Shown: piece after piece, positions 8,140 to 16,150 of the stretch
Layout: the number at the start of each line of letters is the position of its first letter
Position numbering within the stretch: position 1 is the stretch's first letter
NCBI GenBank assembly: GCA_014649355.1
Contig: BMSW01000004.1
Coordinates: forward strand, 140,608-204,607
Reading direction: 5' to 3'
Source: Streptomyces althioticus
Lineage (GTDB): Bacteria > Actinomycetota > Actinomycetes > Streptomycetales > Streptomycetaceae
Length of the DNA stretch: 64,000 nucleotides
Translations under genes and position numbers: made by a program
Notes under the pieces: generated by a model
Database searches by the model: none
Seen by the model: the letters and a program-made list of their open reading frames with translations, nothing else
What the model was told of the DNA's origin: nothing

Positions 8140-8508
8140 ATGAACACGAACAGCTCGCCGGTGCAGAGGTACGGGGACGAGCGGGTCCCCCGCGCGTACG
8201 TGGCGCCGGCCGTCGCCACCGTGCTCGGTGTGATGCTCGCCCCGCTCGCCCTGCTGTTCGGCGCGCTGTCCGTCATGGCGACGGACAGCTGCGGCCCCGA
8301 CGACTGCTCGACGGCGCTGACGACCGCCCTGGACGTGGTGCACGGCACCCTGTTCCTCGGCGGGCTGCTCGGGGTCGCCGCCTGCGTCGCCGCGTGGCTG
8401 CTGCCCCGGACCCGCCGCTGGTCCGTGCCGCGCGTCTGGCTGGCCGGGCTGTCGCTGCTGCCCTGGCTGACCGTGATCACGCTGGTGTTCAACCTGCCGC
8501 AGGGGTGA
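8140..8508 (+). CDS. Small membrane protein, hypothetical
   Basis: A 122-residue protein with three predicted transmembrane segments, starting in VAPAVATVLGVMLAPLALLF, then VVHGTLFLGGLLGVAACVAA, then VWLAGLSLLPWLTVITLVF. A CGPDDC motif sits in the loop after the first segment and could form a disulfide outside the membrane. I do not recognise a family. The ATG at 8140 precedes the first charged N-terminal stretch; no strong Shine-Dalgarno was found. It follows the exporter permease by 87 nt and converges on the XPB-like helicase gene. Confidence 0.6.
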   Translation: MNTNSSPVQRYGDERVPRAYVAPAVATVLGVMLAPLALLFGALSVMATDSCGPDDCSTALTTALDVVHGTLFLGGLLGVAACVAAWLLPRTRRWSVPRVWLAGLSLLPWLTVITLVFNLPQG

Positions 8509-8527
8509 CGACCACCCTCGAAGGTCC

Positions 8528-10171
8528 TCAGCTCTCCGTGAGGAGTTCGTCCGCGTCGACGATCCGGTACGCGTACCCCTGCTCGGCCAGGAACCGCTGG
8601 CGGTGCGCCGCGAAGTCCTGGTCGATGGTGTCGCGGGCGACCACGGAGTAGAAGTGCGCCTGGTGGCCGTCCGCCTTCGGCCGCAGCACCCGGCCGAGGC
8701 GCTGCGCCTCCTCCTGGCGCGAGCCGAAGGTGCCGGACACCTGGATGGCGACCGTCGCCTCCGGCAGGTCGATCGAGAAGTTCGCGACCTTCGACACCAC
8801 CAGCACGCTCAGCTCGCCCTGCCGGAACGCCTCGAACAGCTTCTCCCGCTGGGCGTTGGACGTCTCGCCCTTGATGACGGGCGCGTCCAGGTGCTCGCCG
8901 AGCTCGTCGAGCTGGTCGATGTACTGGCCGATGACGAGGATCTGCTGGCCCTCGAAGCGGCGGACGATCGCCTCCGTCACCTTCTGCTTGGTGGCGGTCG
9001 TCGAGCAGAAGCGGTACTTCTCCTCCTGCTCGGCCGTCGCGTACGCCAGCCGCTCGGAGTCGGTGAGGTTGACGCGGACCTCGACGCAGTCGGCGGGCGC
9101 GATGTAACCCTGCGCCTCGATCTCCTTCCACGGGGCGTCGAACCGCTTCGGGCCGATCAGCGAGAAGACGTCGGACTCACGGCCGTCCTCACGCACCAGG
9201 GTCGCCGTCAGACCGAGACGGCGGCGGGCCTGGAGGTCGGCGGTGAACTTGAAGACGGGCGCGGGCAGCAGGTGCACCTCGTCGTAGAGGATCAGCCCCC
9301 AGTCGCGGGAGTCGAACAGCTCCAGGTGGGGGTAGACACCCTTCCGCTTCGTCGTCAGCACCTGGTAGGTGGCAATGGTGACGGGGCGGATCTCCTTCTT
9401 CGTGCCGCTGTACTCGCCGATCTCCTCCTCGGTGAGCGACGTCCGCCTCACCAGCTCGTGCTTCCACTGGCGGGCCGAGACGGTGTTGGTGACGAGGATC
9501 AGCGTGGTCGACTTCGCCTGCGCCATCGCGCCCGCGCCGACCAGCGTCTTGCCGGCGCCGCAGGGGAGGACGACGACGCCGGAGCCGCCGTGCCAGAAGT
9601 TCTCCACGGCCTGCTTCTGGTACGGGCGCAGCGCCCAGCCGTCCTCGTGCAGCTCGATCGGGTGCGCCTCGCCGTCCACGTACCCGGCGAGGTCCTCGGC
9701 GGGCCAGCCCAGCTTCAGCAGGGTCTGCTTGATCTGGCCGCGCTCGGAGGGGTGCACCTGGACCGTGTCCGGGTCGATGCGGGCGCCGACGAGGGGGGCG
9801 ACGCGCTTGGAGCGCAGCACCTCCTCCAGGACCGGGCGGTCGGTGGTGGTGAGGACGAGGCCGTGCGCGGGGTGCTTGACCAGGCTGAGCCGGCCGTAGC
9901 GGTCCATGGTCTCGGCGATGTCGACGAGCAGCGCGTGCGGCACCGGGTAGCGGCTGTACTGCACCAGCGCGTCGACGACCTGCTCGGCGTCGTGGCCCGC
10001 CGCCCGGGCGTTCCACAGGCCGAGCGGGGTCACCCGGTAGGTGTGGATGTGCTCGGGGGCGCGTTCCAGTTCGGCGAACGGCGCGATGGCGCGACGGCAG
10101 TCGTCGGCCTGCTCGTGGTCGACCTCGAGGAGCAGGGTTTTGTCGGACTGGACGATGAGCGGACCATTCAC
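8528..10171 (-). CDS. XPB/Rad25-like DNA repair helicase
   Basis: A 547-residue superfamily-2 helicase of the bacterial XPB type. It has an N-terminal damage-recognition-like region, a Walker A LPCGAGKT (about 200-208), the DEAD-box variant DEVH (about 294-297), TATLVRED (motif III region) and motif VI QRLGRVLR (about 486). The start is a GTG at 10171 giving NGPLIVQSDKTLLLEVDHE at the N-terminus, as in other actinobacterial XPBs; upstream codons are not protein-like. Bacterial XPB unwinds DNA 3' to 5' and is thought to act in repair. It is followed upstream on the same strand by another XPB/Ssl2-family gene, separated by a repeat-containing gap. Confidence 0.88.
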   Translation of the reverse strand: MNGPLIVQSDKTLLLEVDHEQADDCRRAIAPFAELERAPEHIHTYRVTPLGLWNARAAGHDAEQVVDALVQYSRYPVPHALLVDIAETMDRYGRLSLVKHPAHGLVLTTTDRPVLEEVLRSKRVAPLVGARIDPDTVQVHPSERGQIKQTLLKLGWPAEDLAGYVDGEAHPIELHEDGWALRPYQKQAVENFWHGGSGVVVLPCGAGKTLVGAGAMAQAKSTTLILVTNTVSARQWKHELVRRTSLTEEEIGEYSGTKKEIRPVTIATYQVLTTKRKGVYPHLELFDSRDWGLILYDEVHLLPAPVFKFTADLQARRRLGLTATLVREDGRESDVFSLIGPKRFDAPWKEIEAQGYIAPADCVEVRVNLTDSERLAYATAEQEEKYRFCSTTATKQKVTEAIVRRFEGQQILVIGQYIDQLDELGEHLDAPVIKGETSNAQREKLFEAFRQGELSVLVVSKVANFSIDLPEATVAIQVSGTFGSRQEEAQRLGRVLRPKADGHQAHFYSVVARDTIDQDFAAHRQRFLAEQGYAYRIVDADELLTES

Positions 10172-10257
10172 GCGCGGCTGCCTTTCTGCGACGGGCTCGG
10201 CACGGGCACTGCACGGCCAAACGTCCAGTTTGCCTGATCGCATTCCGAACCGGGGCC

Positions 10258-10375
10258 GCGTCCCCTCAAAGGCGCGGGACCGCGAGGTCCCCAGGGGCGC
10301 GGGACCGTGTCACCATGCGGCTGCCGCCGCGTCGGCGCGACCAACCCCGGCGAGCCCGCACCTACCCACCCCACC
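10258..10375. repeat. Intergenic repeat related to the 14.2-kb array
   Basis: The gap between two leftward helicase genes contains CCAGGGGCGCGGGACC (from about 10290) and a second GGCGCGGGACC just before it, variants of the GGGGCGCGGGGAACTGCGCG element found five times near 14.2-14.6 kb. The remainder is GC-rich with no gene-like frame. The paired GGCGCGGGACC and GGTCCC segments could fold as a hairpin. Confidence 0.5.
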
Positions 10376-13063
10376 TCACTCCGCGAGTTCCGCGACCCCC
10401 GTGATCCGGTGGAGGGGATAGGTGCGGACCTCGTCAGCGGTGTGGTCGTAGGCCGTCACGAACCCGCCCTCGACCCGGATCGGCGCGATGACCCGCTGAC
10501 TGGCGCCCCCCTCCGCGTTGACGTACCCGATCCACAACGTGTCGTTGGTGAGCACGGCGGCCTGCAGGCCGGCCAGCGTGTCCGCCGCCGAGGTGCGCGG
10601 CAGCTCCCCCGGCGCCCCACCCGCCGCCCCGCCGACCGGCTTCCGCGGCGCCGTGGAGGCGAGGTCCCCCGCCCGGACCGCGCGGATCGCGGCGGCGAGC
10701 AACGTGTCGTCCGGCACGGGCGGTCCGTCCGGCACCGGCTCCGGAGGCGTCCGCGGAGGCGTCCGGTACGCGTCCGCGCGGGCGATCAGCACATCACCCT
10801 CCGCGGACTCCGCGGCCGGCGCGAACCCCATCGCCCGCAGCCCCTCAAGCAGCGCCGCCGGATCGGTCCGTGCCGCCAGCACCGTCGGGGCGAGCCGCCG
10901 CAGCCCAAGACCGGCGGCGCGCTTGTCGGCCAGGATCTCGTTCAGCACCGCGTCGTCGTCGCACCGCACGTAGGACGAGGCGGCGCCCACCCGCAGGTGC
11001 CCGTGCCGGCGGGCCACGTCGTCGACGAGGTACGCCAGCGGCTGCGGCACCGGCGTACGGGAGTGCGCGGCGAGGAAGGCGTGCAGGTCGGCCGCGGACC
11101 GCCCGGCGTCCAGGGCGCGCCGCACCGAGGCGGGCGTGAACCGGTAGACGGTCGCCCCGCCCTTCGACTCCACGTCCGCGAGCACGCCCAGCATGTCGGC
11201 GAGCGGCCGCTCCAGCGGGCCCGGCGCGACGGCGGTCAGATCGGCCTGGAGCAGCACGTGGTCCAGCGGCTCGGGCAGCAGGGGGTCGAGCAGCCGGGCG
11301 GCGGCCGCGGCGGCGGTCACCTGCTCGGCGGGGGAGAGGGCGGGCGGCGCGGGGGCCCGCCGGTGGTGCACGGGCAGCTTGTCACCCGGTCCCGTGGGCT
11401 CGGTCTGCGGGTCCGCGTGCCGGGGCGCGGGCGGCGCGCCGATCAGCGCCCGCCCGTGCGAGGAGAGCGCGCCGCGTCCCGTGACGCCGAGCATCTCCGC
11501 CTCCGCCAGCGTCCAGCGGGCCAGCCGCGACCGCAGGTCGTCGTCCCCGCCCGCCGCGCTGGCGCCGTCGGCCGGATACCCCGGCGCCCCGGACCCGCCC
11601 GCGCGGGCCGCCGCGCCCCGCGCCTGCTCGGCGGGGTGCGCCGGCGTCCGGCGGGCGTACGGGGAGGACGTGCCGCCCCCGGAGCCGCCCCCGGTGCGGT
11701 CCGCGCGCGGGGGCCGCTCCCAGCGCAGCCGCGCCAGCAGCGACCCGGTGTCCGGAGCGGCACCCTCCGGAAGTCCCGCCAGCAGGGCCAGCACCCGGTG
11801 CCGTACCTCCGGCGCGGACGAGCGGTCCAGGCCCGGACCGAGCGCGGACAGCGTGCGGTCCTTCGCGTCCCGCTCCCCGACAAGACCCGGGGTGCGGGTC
11901 GCCGCGAGCCACGCCGTGGCCAGCCGCGCCCACCGCTCCCCGGCGGGCCGCTCCAGCCACTCGTCGTACGCCGGGGTCGCCGCGTACCGCTCGTCGGCCT
12001 CACCGTCGGACGCCAGCAGCCCGGCCGCGTAGGCCAGTTCGACCCAGAACGCGGCCACCGGCTCCGGCACGTCCAGCGCCACGGCGGTCCGCTTGAGGTC
12101 CCGCACGCTCAGGCCGCCCGCCCGCAGCACCCCCGGACCGCCCTCGTGCCAGTCCTTCAGCAGCTCCTCGACGGTCGCGAGCGCCGTGTACGCCTGCCCG
12201 GCCGCCGTCGCGTCCACCATCTGCGGCCGGTGCGCGGCGGCCGCCTCCACGGGCGGCGGCACCGGCTCCGTCGTCCGGTGCGCCCGACCGGCGCGCAGCC
12301 GCAGCGCCACCTCGCGGGGCAGCACGACCGTGCCGGGCGCCGTCGGCAGCAGCAGCCCCCGGTCGAGCAGCCAGCGCAGCCGGGGCGCCGGATCGGCGGT
12401 GACCTGCCCGTACGGCGGACCCCACACCAGCCGCTCCAGCACCTCCACCGACTCGCTCGGCGCCTGGTCGAGCAGCGCGGACATCCGCTCGGGGTCGTCG
12501 AAGAGGCCGGTCAGCGCGTCCAGCGCGGAGACGGAGTCGTGCGTCGACGGCAGTCCGGCCGTCGCCAGGATCTCCTGGATACGGCCCGGCGAGATGCCCG
12601 CGCCGGCCTCCCGCACGGTCGGGCCGAGCCCCGTCGGCGACGGATGCTGCGGCGACGGCGCCAGCAGCTCGCGGGCGGTGCGCACCAGACGCAGCCGGCC
12701 GTCGCCGCCCCACACCAGGGCCTGTTCGCGGAGCGTGCCGAGGGCGTGCGGCAGCGCGGCGGACACCGCCGGGTCGCCGTCGTCGCCCGCCATCAGCCCG
12801 AGCAGCTCGTCGTACGTCGCCGGCTCGGACGCGATCGCCAGCGCCTGCGCGGTCTGGAGCGTGAACCGGTCGAGGCGCTCCAGCGCGCGGACCACCGAGG
12901 CGCGCGTGCCCGCGCGGGTGGCGAGCTGGGTCAGGTCCGTGGGCACGGGCGTGATGAGATCCGGCCGGCTGCGCAGGAGCGCGGCCAGGGAGACGTCGTC
13001 GCGCCCCCGGAGCGCCTCGGCGAGGGATCGGGGGGCCGCCGCGGGGTTCTCCTCGGTGCTCAT
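10376..13063 (-). CDS. XPB/Ssl2-like helicase N-terminal domain protein (Helicase_C_3)
   Basis: An 895-residue protein lacking visible Walker A and DExH motifs. Its N-terminus (RSLAEALRGRDDVSLAALLR, then ALERLDRFTLQTAQALAIAS) and its C-terminal 250 residues (PLPEPLDHVLLQADLTAVAPG-like region, then LPRTSAADTLAGLQAAVLTN and the WYL-like YDHTADEVRTYPLHRITG) match the actinobacterial family annotated as helicase-associated or XPB/Ssl2 N-terminal. Long Gly/Pro-rich linkers occupy the middle. Its role is unknown; adjacency to the XPB-like helicase suggests a repair or transcription-linked function. The ATG at 13063 sits 7 nt after TAACGT (complement of 13071-13076), a leaderless arrangement that decided this start. 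Confidence 0.75.
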   Translation of the reverse strand: MSTEENPAAAPRSLAEALRGRDDVSLAALLRSRPDLITPVPTDLTQLATRAGTRASVVRALERLDRFTLQTAQALAIASEPATYDELLGLMAGDDGDPAVSAALPHALGTLREQALVWGGDGRLRLVRTARELLAPSPQHPSPTGLGPTVREAGAGISPGRIQEILATAGLPSTHDSVSALDALTGLFDDPERMSALLDQAPSESVEVLERLVWGPPYGQVTADPAPRLRWLLDRGLLLPTAPGTVVLPREVALRLRAGRAHRTTEPVPPPVEAAAAHRPQMVDATAAGQAYTALATVEELLKDWHEGGPGVLRAGGLSVRDLKRTAVALDVPEPVAAFWVELAYAAGLLASDGEADERYAATPAYDEWLERPAGERWARLATAWLAATRTPGLVGERDAKDRTLSALGPGLDRSSAPEVRHRVLALLAGLPEGAAPDTGSLLARLRWERPPRADRTGGGSGGGTSSPYARRTPAHPAEQARGAAARAGGSGAPGYPADGASAAGGDDDLRSRLARWTLAEAEMLGVTGRGALSSHGRALIGAPPAPRHADPQTEPTGPGDKLPVHHRRAPAPPALSPAEQVTAAAAAARLLDPLLPEPLDHVLLQADLTAVAPGPLERPLADMLGVLADVESKGGATVYRFTPASVRRALDAGRSAADLHAFLAAHSRTPVPQPLAYLVDDVARRHGHLRVGAASSYVRCDDDAVLNEILADKRAAGLGLRRLAPTVLAARTDPAALLEGLRAMGFAPAAESAEGDVLIARADAYRTPPRTPPEPVPDGPPVPDDTLLAAAIRAVRAGDLASTAPRKPVGGAAGGAPGELPRTSAADTLAGLQAAVLTNDTLWIGYVNAEGGASQRVIAPIRVEGGFVTAYDHTADEVRTYPLHRITGVAELAE

Positions 13064-13180
13064 CCGCATCACGTTAGCGGGTGGGTACGTCCGTGGCGTG
13101 CCGGGAGTTGGGTCGGGTCGCCGCAGTCGCGATACCGTCGGGCGACGGTGTCCCGACGCATCCGTCCCGGAGGGGACTTC

Positions 13181-14173
13181 GTGGGTATCGAGAGTGACCA
13201 GGTCGTCTACGAGTATCTGAGCCGCGTCGGCGACGTGGCGCAGCAGCGGCAGTTGCCGTCGGCGGCGCGGATGCGGCTGGTCGCGGAGCTGCGTGACGAG
13301 ATCGACCGGCGCCGTGCCAAGGCCGTGGTGGACTCGCCCGCGGCGGTGCGGCGCATCATCGCGCGGATGGGGACGCCCACGGAGGTGGTCGCTGCCGCGG
13401 AGGACTCGGCTCCGGGAGCCGCGCCGGGCGCGTCGGAACGGGACCGGCCGTCGGGTGTCCCCGTGCAGCGGGAGGCGAAGCCGGCGGGCGGGATGTTCCG
13501 CAAGGCCGTCCCCCGGCCCCGGCGGTCCGAGGCTCCGCCCCCTGCCCCTGTGGACGCGCCGACGCCGCCGCACCGGGCCGGTCTCGACGAGGCCGGCGAC
13601 AGCGGGAGCCGGCCCGACTGGTGGCGGGTGGACAGCGGTCCCTTCGGGGTGGGGGACGAGGTGCCGGGCTTCGTGGGCGGGGTGGAGATCCCCGAGCTGC
13701 TGAAGCGGCCGGCGGCGAAGGAGGAGCCGGCGCCCGCGGCCGAGGCGGCCGGGGCGGCCGGGGCGGCCGAGGCGGCCGACGCGGTGGAGGCGGACGCCGC
13801 CCCCGCCCGTCGTCGTCTGCTGCGGCTGCCGTCACGGCGGTGGAGCAACCCGCTGCTGTTGATCGCCGCGGCGTCGCTGGTCGTGGGGGCGGTGCTGGGG
13901 AACTGGTTCGCGCTGATCCTGGGGTGGCTGATCGCGTACGCCTCGCGCCGGCTGACGCGGGGGGAAGTGAAGGCGGCGGTGGTGATCCTGCCGGGGCTGT
14001 CGCTGATCGGGGGGATGGTCTGGCTCTGGGGCCGCGCGGTGGGCCGATGGGGCGCCCCCGTCCCCGAGGGCCAGATGAACGCGGCGCTCACGGAGACGTG
14101 GCCGTGGGTGATCCGCACGGCGGCGGTGACATCGGCGCTGTTCCTGGTATGGCGCTCCCAGCGCCAACGCTGA
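13181..14173 (+). CDS. Membrane protein with long disordered N-terminal half
   Basis: A 330-residue protein. Residues 1-70 form a helical domain with a HAAS-like look (YEYLSRVGDVAQQRQLP, RMRLVAELRDEIDRRR, then VRRIIARMGTPTEVVAAAE). Residues 75-215 are Pro/Ala-rich and probably disordered, including an AAEAAGAAGAAEAADAVEA tract. The last 110 residues carry about four membrane helices. GGAGGGG 5 nt upstream supports the GTG start at 13181. The N-terminal helical domain resembles those of membrane proteins that sense or recruit partners, but no function can be assigned. It is divergent from the helicase-family gene across 117 bp. Confidence 0.65.
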   Translation: MGIESDQVVYEYLSRVGDVAQQRQLPSAARMRLVAELRDEIDRRRAKAVVDSPAAVRRIIARMGTPTEVVAAAEDSAPGAAPGASERDRPSGVPVQREAKPAGGMFRKAVPRPRRSEAPPPAPVDAPTPPHRAGLDEAGDSGSRPDWWRVDSGPFGVGDEVPGFVGGVEIPELLKRPAAKEEPAPAAEAAGAAGAAEAADAVEADAAPARRRLLRLPSRRWSNPLLLIAAASLVVGAVLGNWFALILGWLIAYASRRLTRGEVKAAVVILPGLSLIGGMVWLWGRAVGRWGAPVPEGQMNAALTETWPWVIRTAAVTSALFLVWRSQRQR

Positions 14174-14630
14174 GGGGCGCGGGGAACTGCGCGCCCAGCC
14201 ACGGAGGTCCCGCACTCGGCGTCGGCGGGGTGCCGCTGCGCCCACCCGTGCCGCCCCAAGCGGCACGACTGCCCGCAGCGGCGGCGCGCTCCAGGGGCGC
14301 GGGGAACTGCGCGCTGAGCCACGGAGGTCCCGCACTCGGCGTCGGCGGGGTGCCGCTGCGGCGGCGTCCTTCAGGGGCGCGGGGAACTGCGCGCTCAGCC
14401 ACGGCCTACCCGCACCCGGCGGTGGCGGGGTGCCGCTGCGCCCACCCGTGCCGCCCCAAGCGGCACGACTGCCCGCAGCGGCGGCGCCCCTCCAGGGGCG
14501 CGGGGAACTGCGCGACCAGCCACGGACGTCCCGCACCCGGCGGTGGCGGGGTGCCGCAGCGGCGGCGCCCTCCAGGGGCGCGGGGAACTGCGCGATCGGC
14601 CACGGAGGTCCCGCAGGGTCGTGGCGGACA
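14173..14630. repeat. Array of five GGGGCGCGGGGAACTGCGCG elements
   Basis: This gene-free stretch holds five copies of a repeat core, AGGGGCGCGGGGAACTGCGC, starting at 14173, 14293, 14373, 14494 and 14574. Successive starts are 120, 80, 121 and 80 bp apart. Long units include an extra 40-bp block ending GGCACGACTGCCCGCAG, absent from short units, so the array is a roughly 200-bp composite repeated twice plus a partial copy. Each core can fold (GCGC...GCGC). The last copy abuts the promoter of the HAD gene. No start codons with coding composition were found inside. Confidence 0.8.
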
Positions 14631-14639
14631 ATGGCCCAC

Positions 14640-15296
14640 ATGGCCAACGCGACCCCACCCACCCCACCCACCCCGTCCGGCAGGACCACCCCCACCGTCG
14701 GGTTCGACCTCGACATGACGCTCATCGATTCGCGGCCCGGCATCCGGGCCTGCTACGTGGCGCTGGTTGAGCGGACCGGCACCTACGTGGACGCCGACCT
14801 GGCCGTCAGCCGGCTGGGCCCGCCCCTCGTGGAGGAGATAGCCAACTGGTTCCCGGCCGAGCGGGTCGAGGAGGTCGCCGACCTGTACCGGGCGATGTAC
14901 CCCGAGTACGCGATCACGCCCACGCTCGCGATGCCCGGCGCGCGGGACGCGATAGCCGCCGTACGCGCGCGCGGCGGGCGGGCGATCGTGGTGACCGCGA
15001 AGTACGAGCACAACGCCAAGCTGCACCTCGCGCACCTCGGCATCGAGCCGGACGCGGTGATCGGCGACCTGTGGGCCGAGCAGAAGGCGCTGGCGCTGCG
15101 CGAGCACGGCGCGTCCGTGTACGTCGGCGACCACACCGGCGACGTACGCGGAGCGCGCACCGCGGGCGCGGTGTCGGTCGCGGTCGCCACCGGACCGTGC
15201 GACGCGGCGGAACTCCGGGAGGCCGGAGCGGACACCGTTCTCACGGACCTCAAGGAATTTCCCCGCTGGTTTTCGGACTACTGCTCGGACAACTGA
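14640..15296 (+). CDS. HAD-superfamily phosphatase
   Basis: A 218-residue HAD hydrolase. Motif I is GFDLDMTLID (about 20-29), with the nucleophilic Asp followed two residues on by the acid Asp. Motif II is IVVTAK (about 117-122) and motif IV is YVGDHTGDV (about 160-168). The cap insertion after motif I is the helical subfamily-I type, as in phosphoglycolate phosphatase-like proteins. Substrate unknown. Two in-frame ATGs exist, 14631 and 14640; I chose 14640 because GACAAT (14627-14632) lies 7 nt before it, consistent with a leaderless mRNA. Its 3' end overlaps the convergent membrane-protein gene by 19 bp. Confidence 0.75.
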   Translation: MANATPPTPPTPSGRTTPTVGFDLDMTLIDSRPGIRACYVALVERTGTYVDADLAVSRLGPPLVEEIANWFPAERVEEVADLYRAMYPEYAITPTLAMPGARDAIAAVRARGGRAIVVTAKYEHNAKLHLAHLGIEPDAVIGDLWAEQKALALREHGASVYVGDHTGDVRGARTAGAVSVAVATGPCDAAELREAGADTVLTDLKEFPRWFSDYCSDN

Positions 15297-15553
15297 CCGG
15301 AAACCGCACGAGCGGCCCGGGCCCGCCGTCGCCCCGCGGCGGCGGAACGCAGTACGCCCGCACCGGCGATGACGAATCCGACGCCCATGAGCATGCTCAA
15401 TCCGAACATGTACGTCGGAAAGGGCGTCGTCCCGAGGAACAGCGGGGCGACCGTGACCAGAGTGGCCACGGCGCCGACGAAGAAGACGAGGGCGCCGGCA
15501 CGGACCAGGCCGTCACCGGGCTGGGCGGAATTCGCTTGGGTTTTGTCACGCAC
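15278..15553 (-). CDS. Small two-helix membrane protein, hypothetical
   Basis: A 91-residue protein with two transmembrane helices (GALVFFVGAVATLVTVAPLF and FGLSMLMGVGFVIAGAGVL) and a basic C-terminus (GRRRARAARA). Not a family I recognise. The GTG at 15553 is the only sensible start. It ends inside the HAD gene on the opposite strand, a 19-bp tail-to-tail overlap. Two strong 7-5-7 inverted repeats begin 12 bp upstream of the start, so expression is probably controlled from them. Confidence 0.6.
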   Translation of the reverse strand: MRDKTQANSAQPGDGLVRAGALVFFVGAVATLVTVAPLFLGTTPFPTYMFGLSMLMGVGFVIAGAGVLRSAAAGRRRARAARAVSGQLSEQ

Positions 15554-15565
15554 CGGACCAGGGTA

Positions 15566-15607
15566 GTTCCCTGCGCGAGGGAACGACGCGGTGACGTCTT
15601 GTCACCG
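15566..15607. promoter_or_regulatory. Two consecutive 7-5-7 inverted repeats
   Basis: GTTCCCT-GCGCG-AGGGAAC (15566-15584) and CGGTGAC-GTCTT-GTCACCG (15589-15607) are both perfect. They share geometry but not sequence, with centres 23 bp apart. They lie between the leftward small membrane gene and the rightward cold-shock gene. They could be two operators or two RNA hairpins in the leader of either gene. Confidence 0.6.
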
Positions 15608-15717
15608 GCCCGAAGACCATTAGCCTTGGTACCGGCGGGTCATCGGGCCCGCCCGAGTGCTATCAAGAGCCGTTTTCCGATGCAGTTTTCCCGACGAGTA
15701 CGAGGACGAGGACAGAC

Positions 15718-16101
15718 GTGCCCACCGGCAAGGTCAAGTGGTTCAACAGTGAGAAGGGCTTCGGCTTCCTCTCCCGTGACGACGGCGGCGACGTCTTCGT
15801 GCATTCCTCGGTCCTCCCCGCCGGAGTCGAGGCCCTGAAGCCGGGCCAGCGCGTGGAGTTCGGCGTGGTCGCCGGGCAGCGCGGCGACCAGGCCCTCTCC
15901 CTGACCATCCTGGATCCGGCCCCGTCGGTCGCGGCGGCCCAGCGCAAGAAGCCCGACGAGCTGGCTTCGATCGTGCAGGACCTCACGACTCTGCTGGAGA
16001 ACATCACGCCGTCGCTGGAGCGGGGCCGATACCCGGACCGCGCGGCCGGCAAGAAGATCGCCGGACTGCTCCGCGCGGTCGCCGACCAGCTCGACGTCTA
16101 G
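15718..16101 (+). CDS. Cold-shock domain protein with C-terminal helical extension
   Basis: A 127-residue protein. Residues 1-66 are a classic cold-shock domain: GKVKWFNSEKGFGFL contains RNP1 (KGFGFL) and VFVHSS is RNP2, so it should bind single-stranded nucleic acid. The extra 60 residues (ELASIVQDLTTLLENITPSL and GKKIAGLLRAVADQLDV) are helical and absent from the usual 67-residue Csp; this extended form is common in Streptomyces. The GTG at 15718 is preceded by GAGGACGAGGA. The long leader from 15608 contains further inverted sequence (GGCGGG 15634-15639 with CCCGCC 15648-15653), which fits the leader-based control known for cold-shock genes. Confidence 0.88.
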   Translation: MPTGKVKWFNSEKGFGFLSRDDGGDVFVHSSVLPAGVEALKPGQRVEFGVVAGQRGDQALSLTILDPAPSVAAAQRKKPDELASIVQDLTTLLENITPSLERGRYPDRAAGKKIAGLLRAVADQLDV

Positions 16102-16103
16102 AC

Positions 16104-16150
16104 CCCCGTCGCGGGACGGACCGCCGTCACAGGACGGACCCCCGTCACGG
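16104..16150. repeat. Short tandem repeat after the cold-shock gene
   Basis: An 18-bp unit of the form CCGTC-N-C-N-GGACGGACC occurs about two and a half times between the stop of the cold-shock gene and the stop of mqnD, running a few bases into the mqnD 3' end. The copies pair with themselves (CCGTC with GACGG), so the block could also act as a transcription terminator between the convergent genes. Confidence 0.45.

Noticed and set aside
14406..15134. Leftward frames across the repeat array and HAD gene
   Set aside because: They consist of repeat translations and antisense sequence of the HAD gene.
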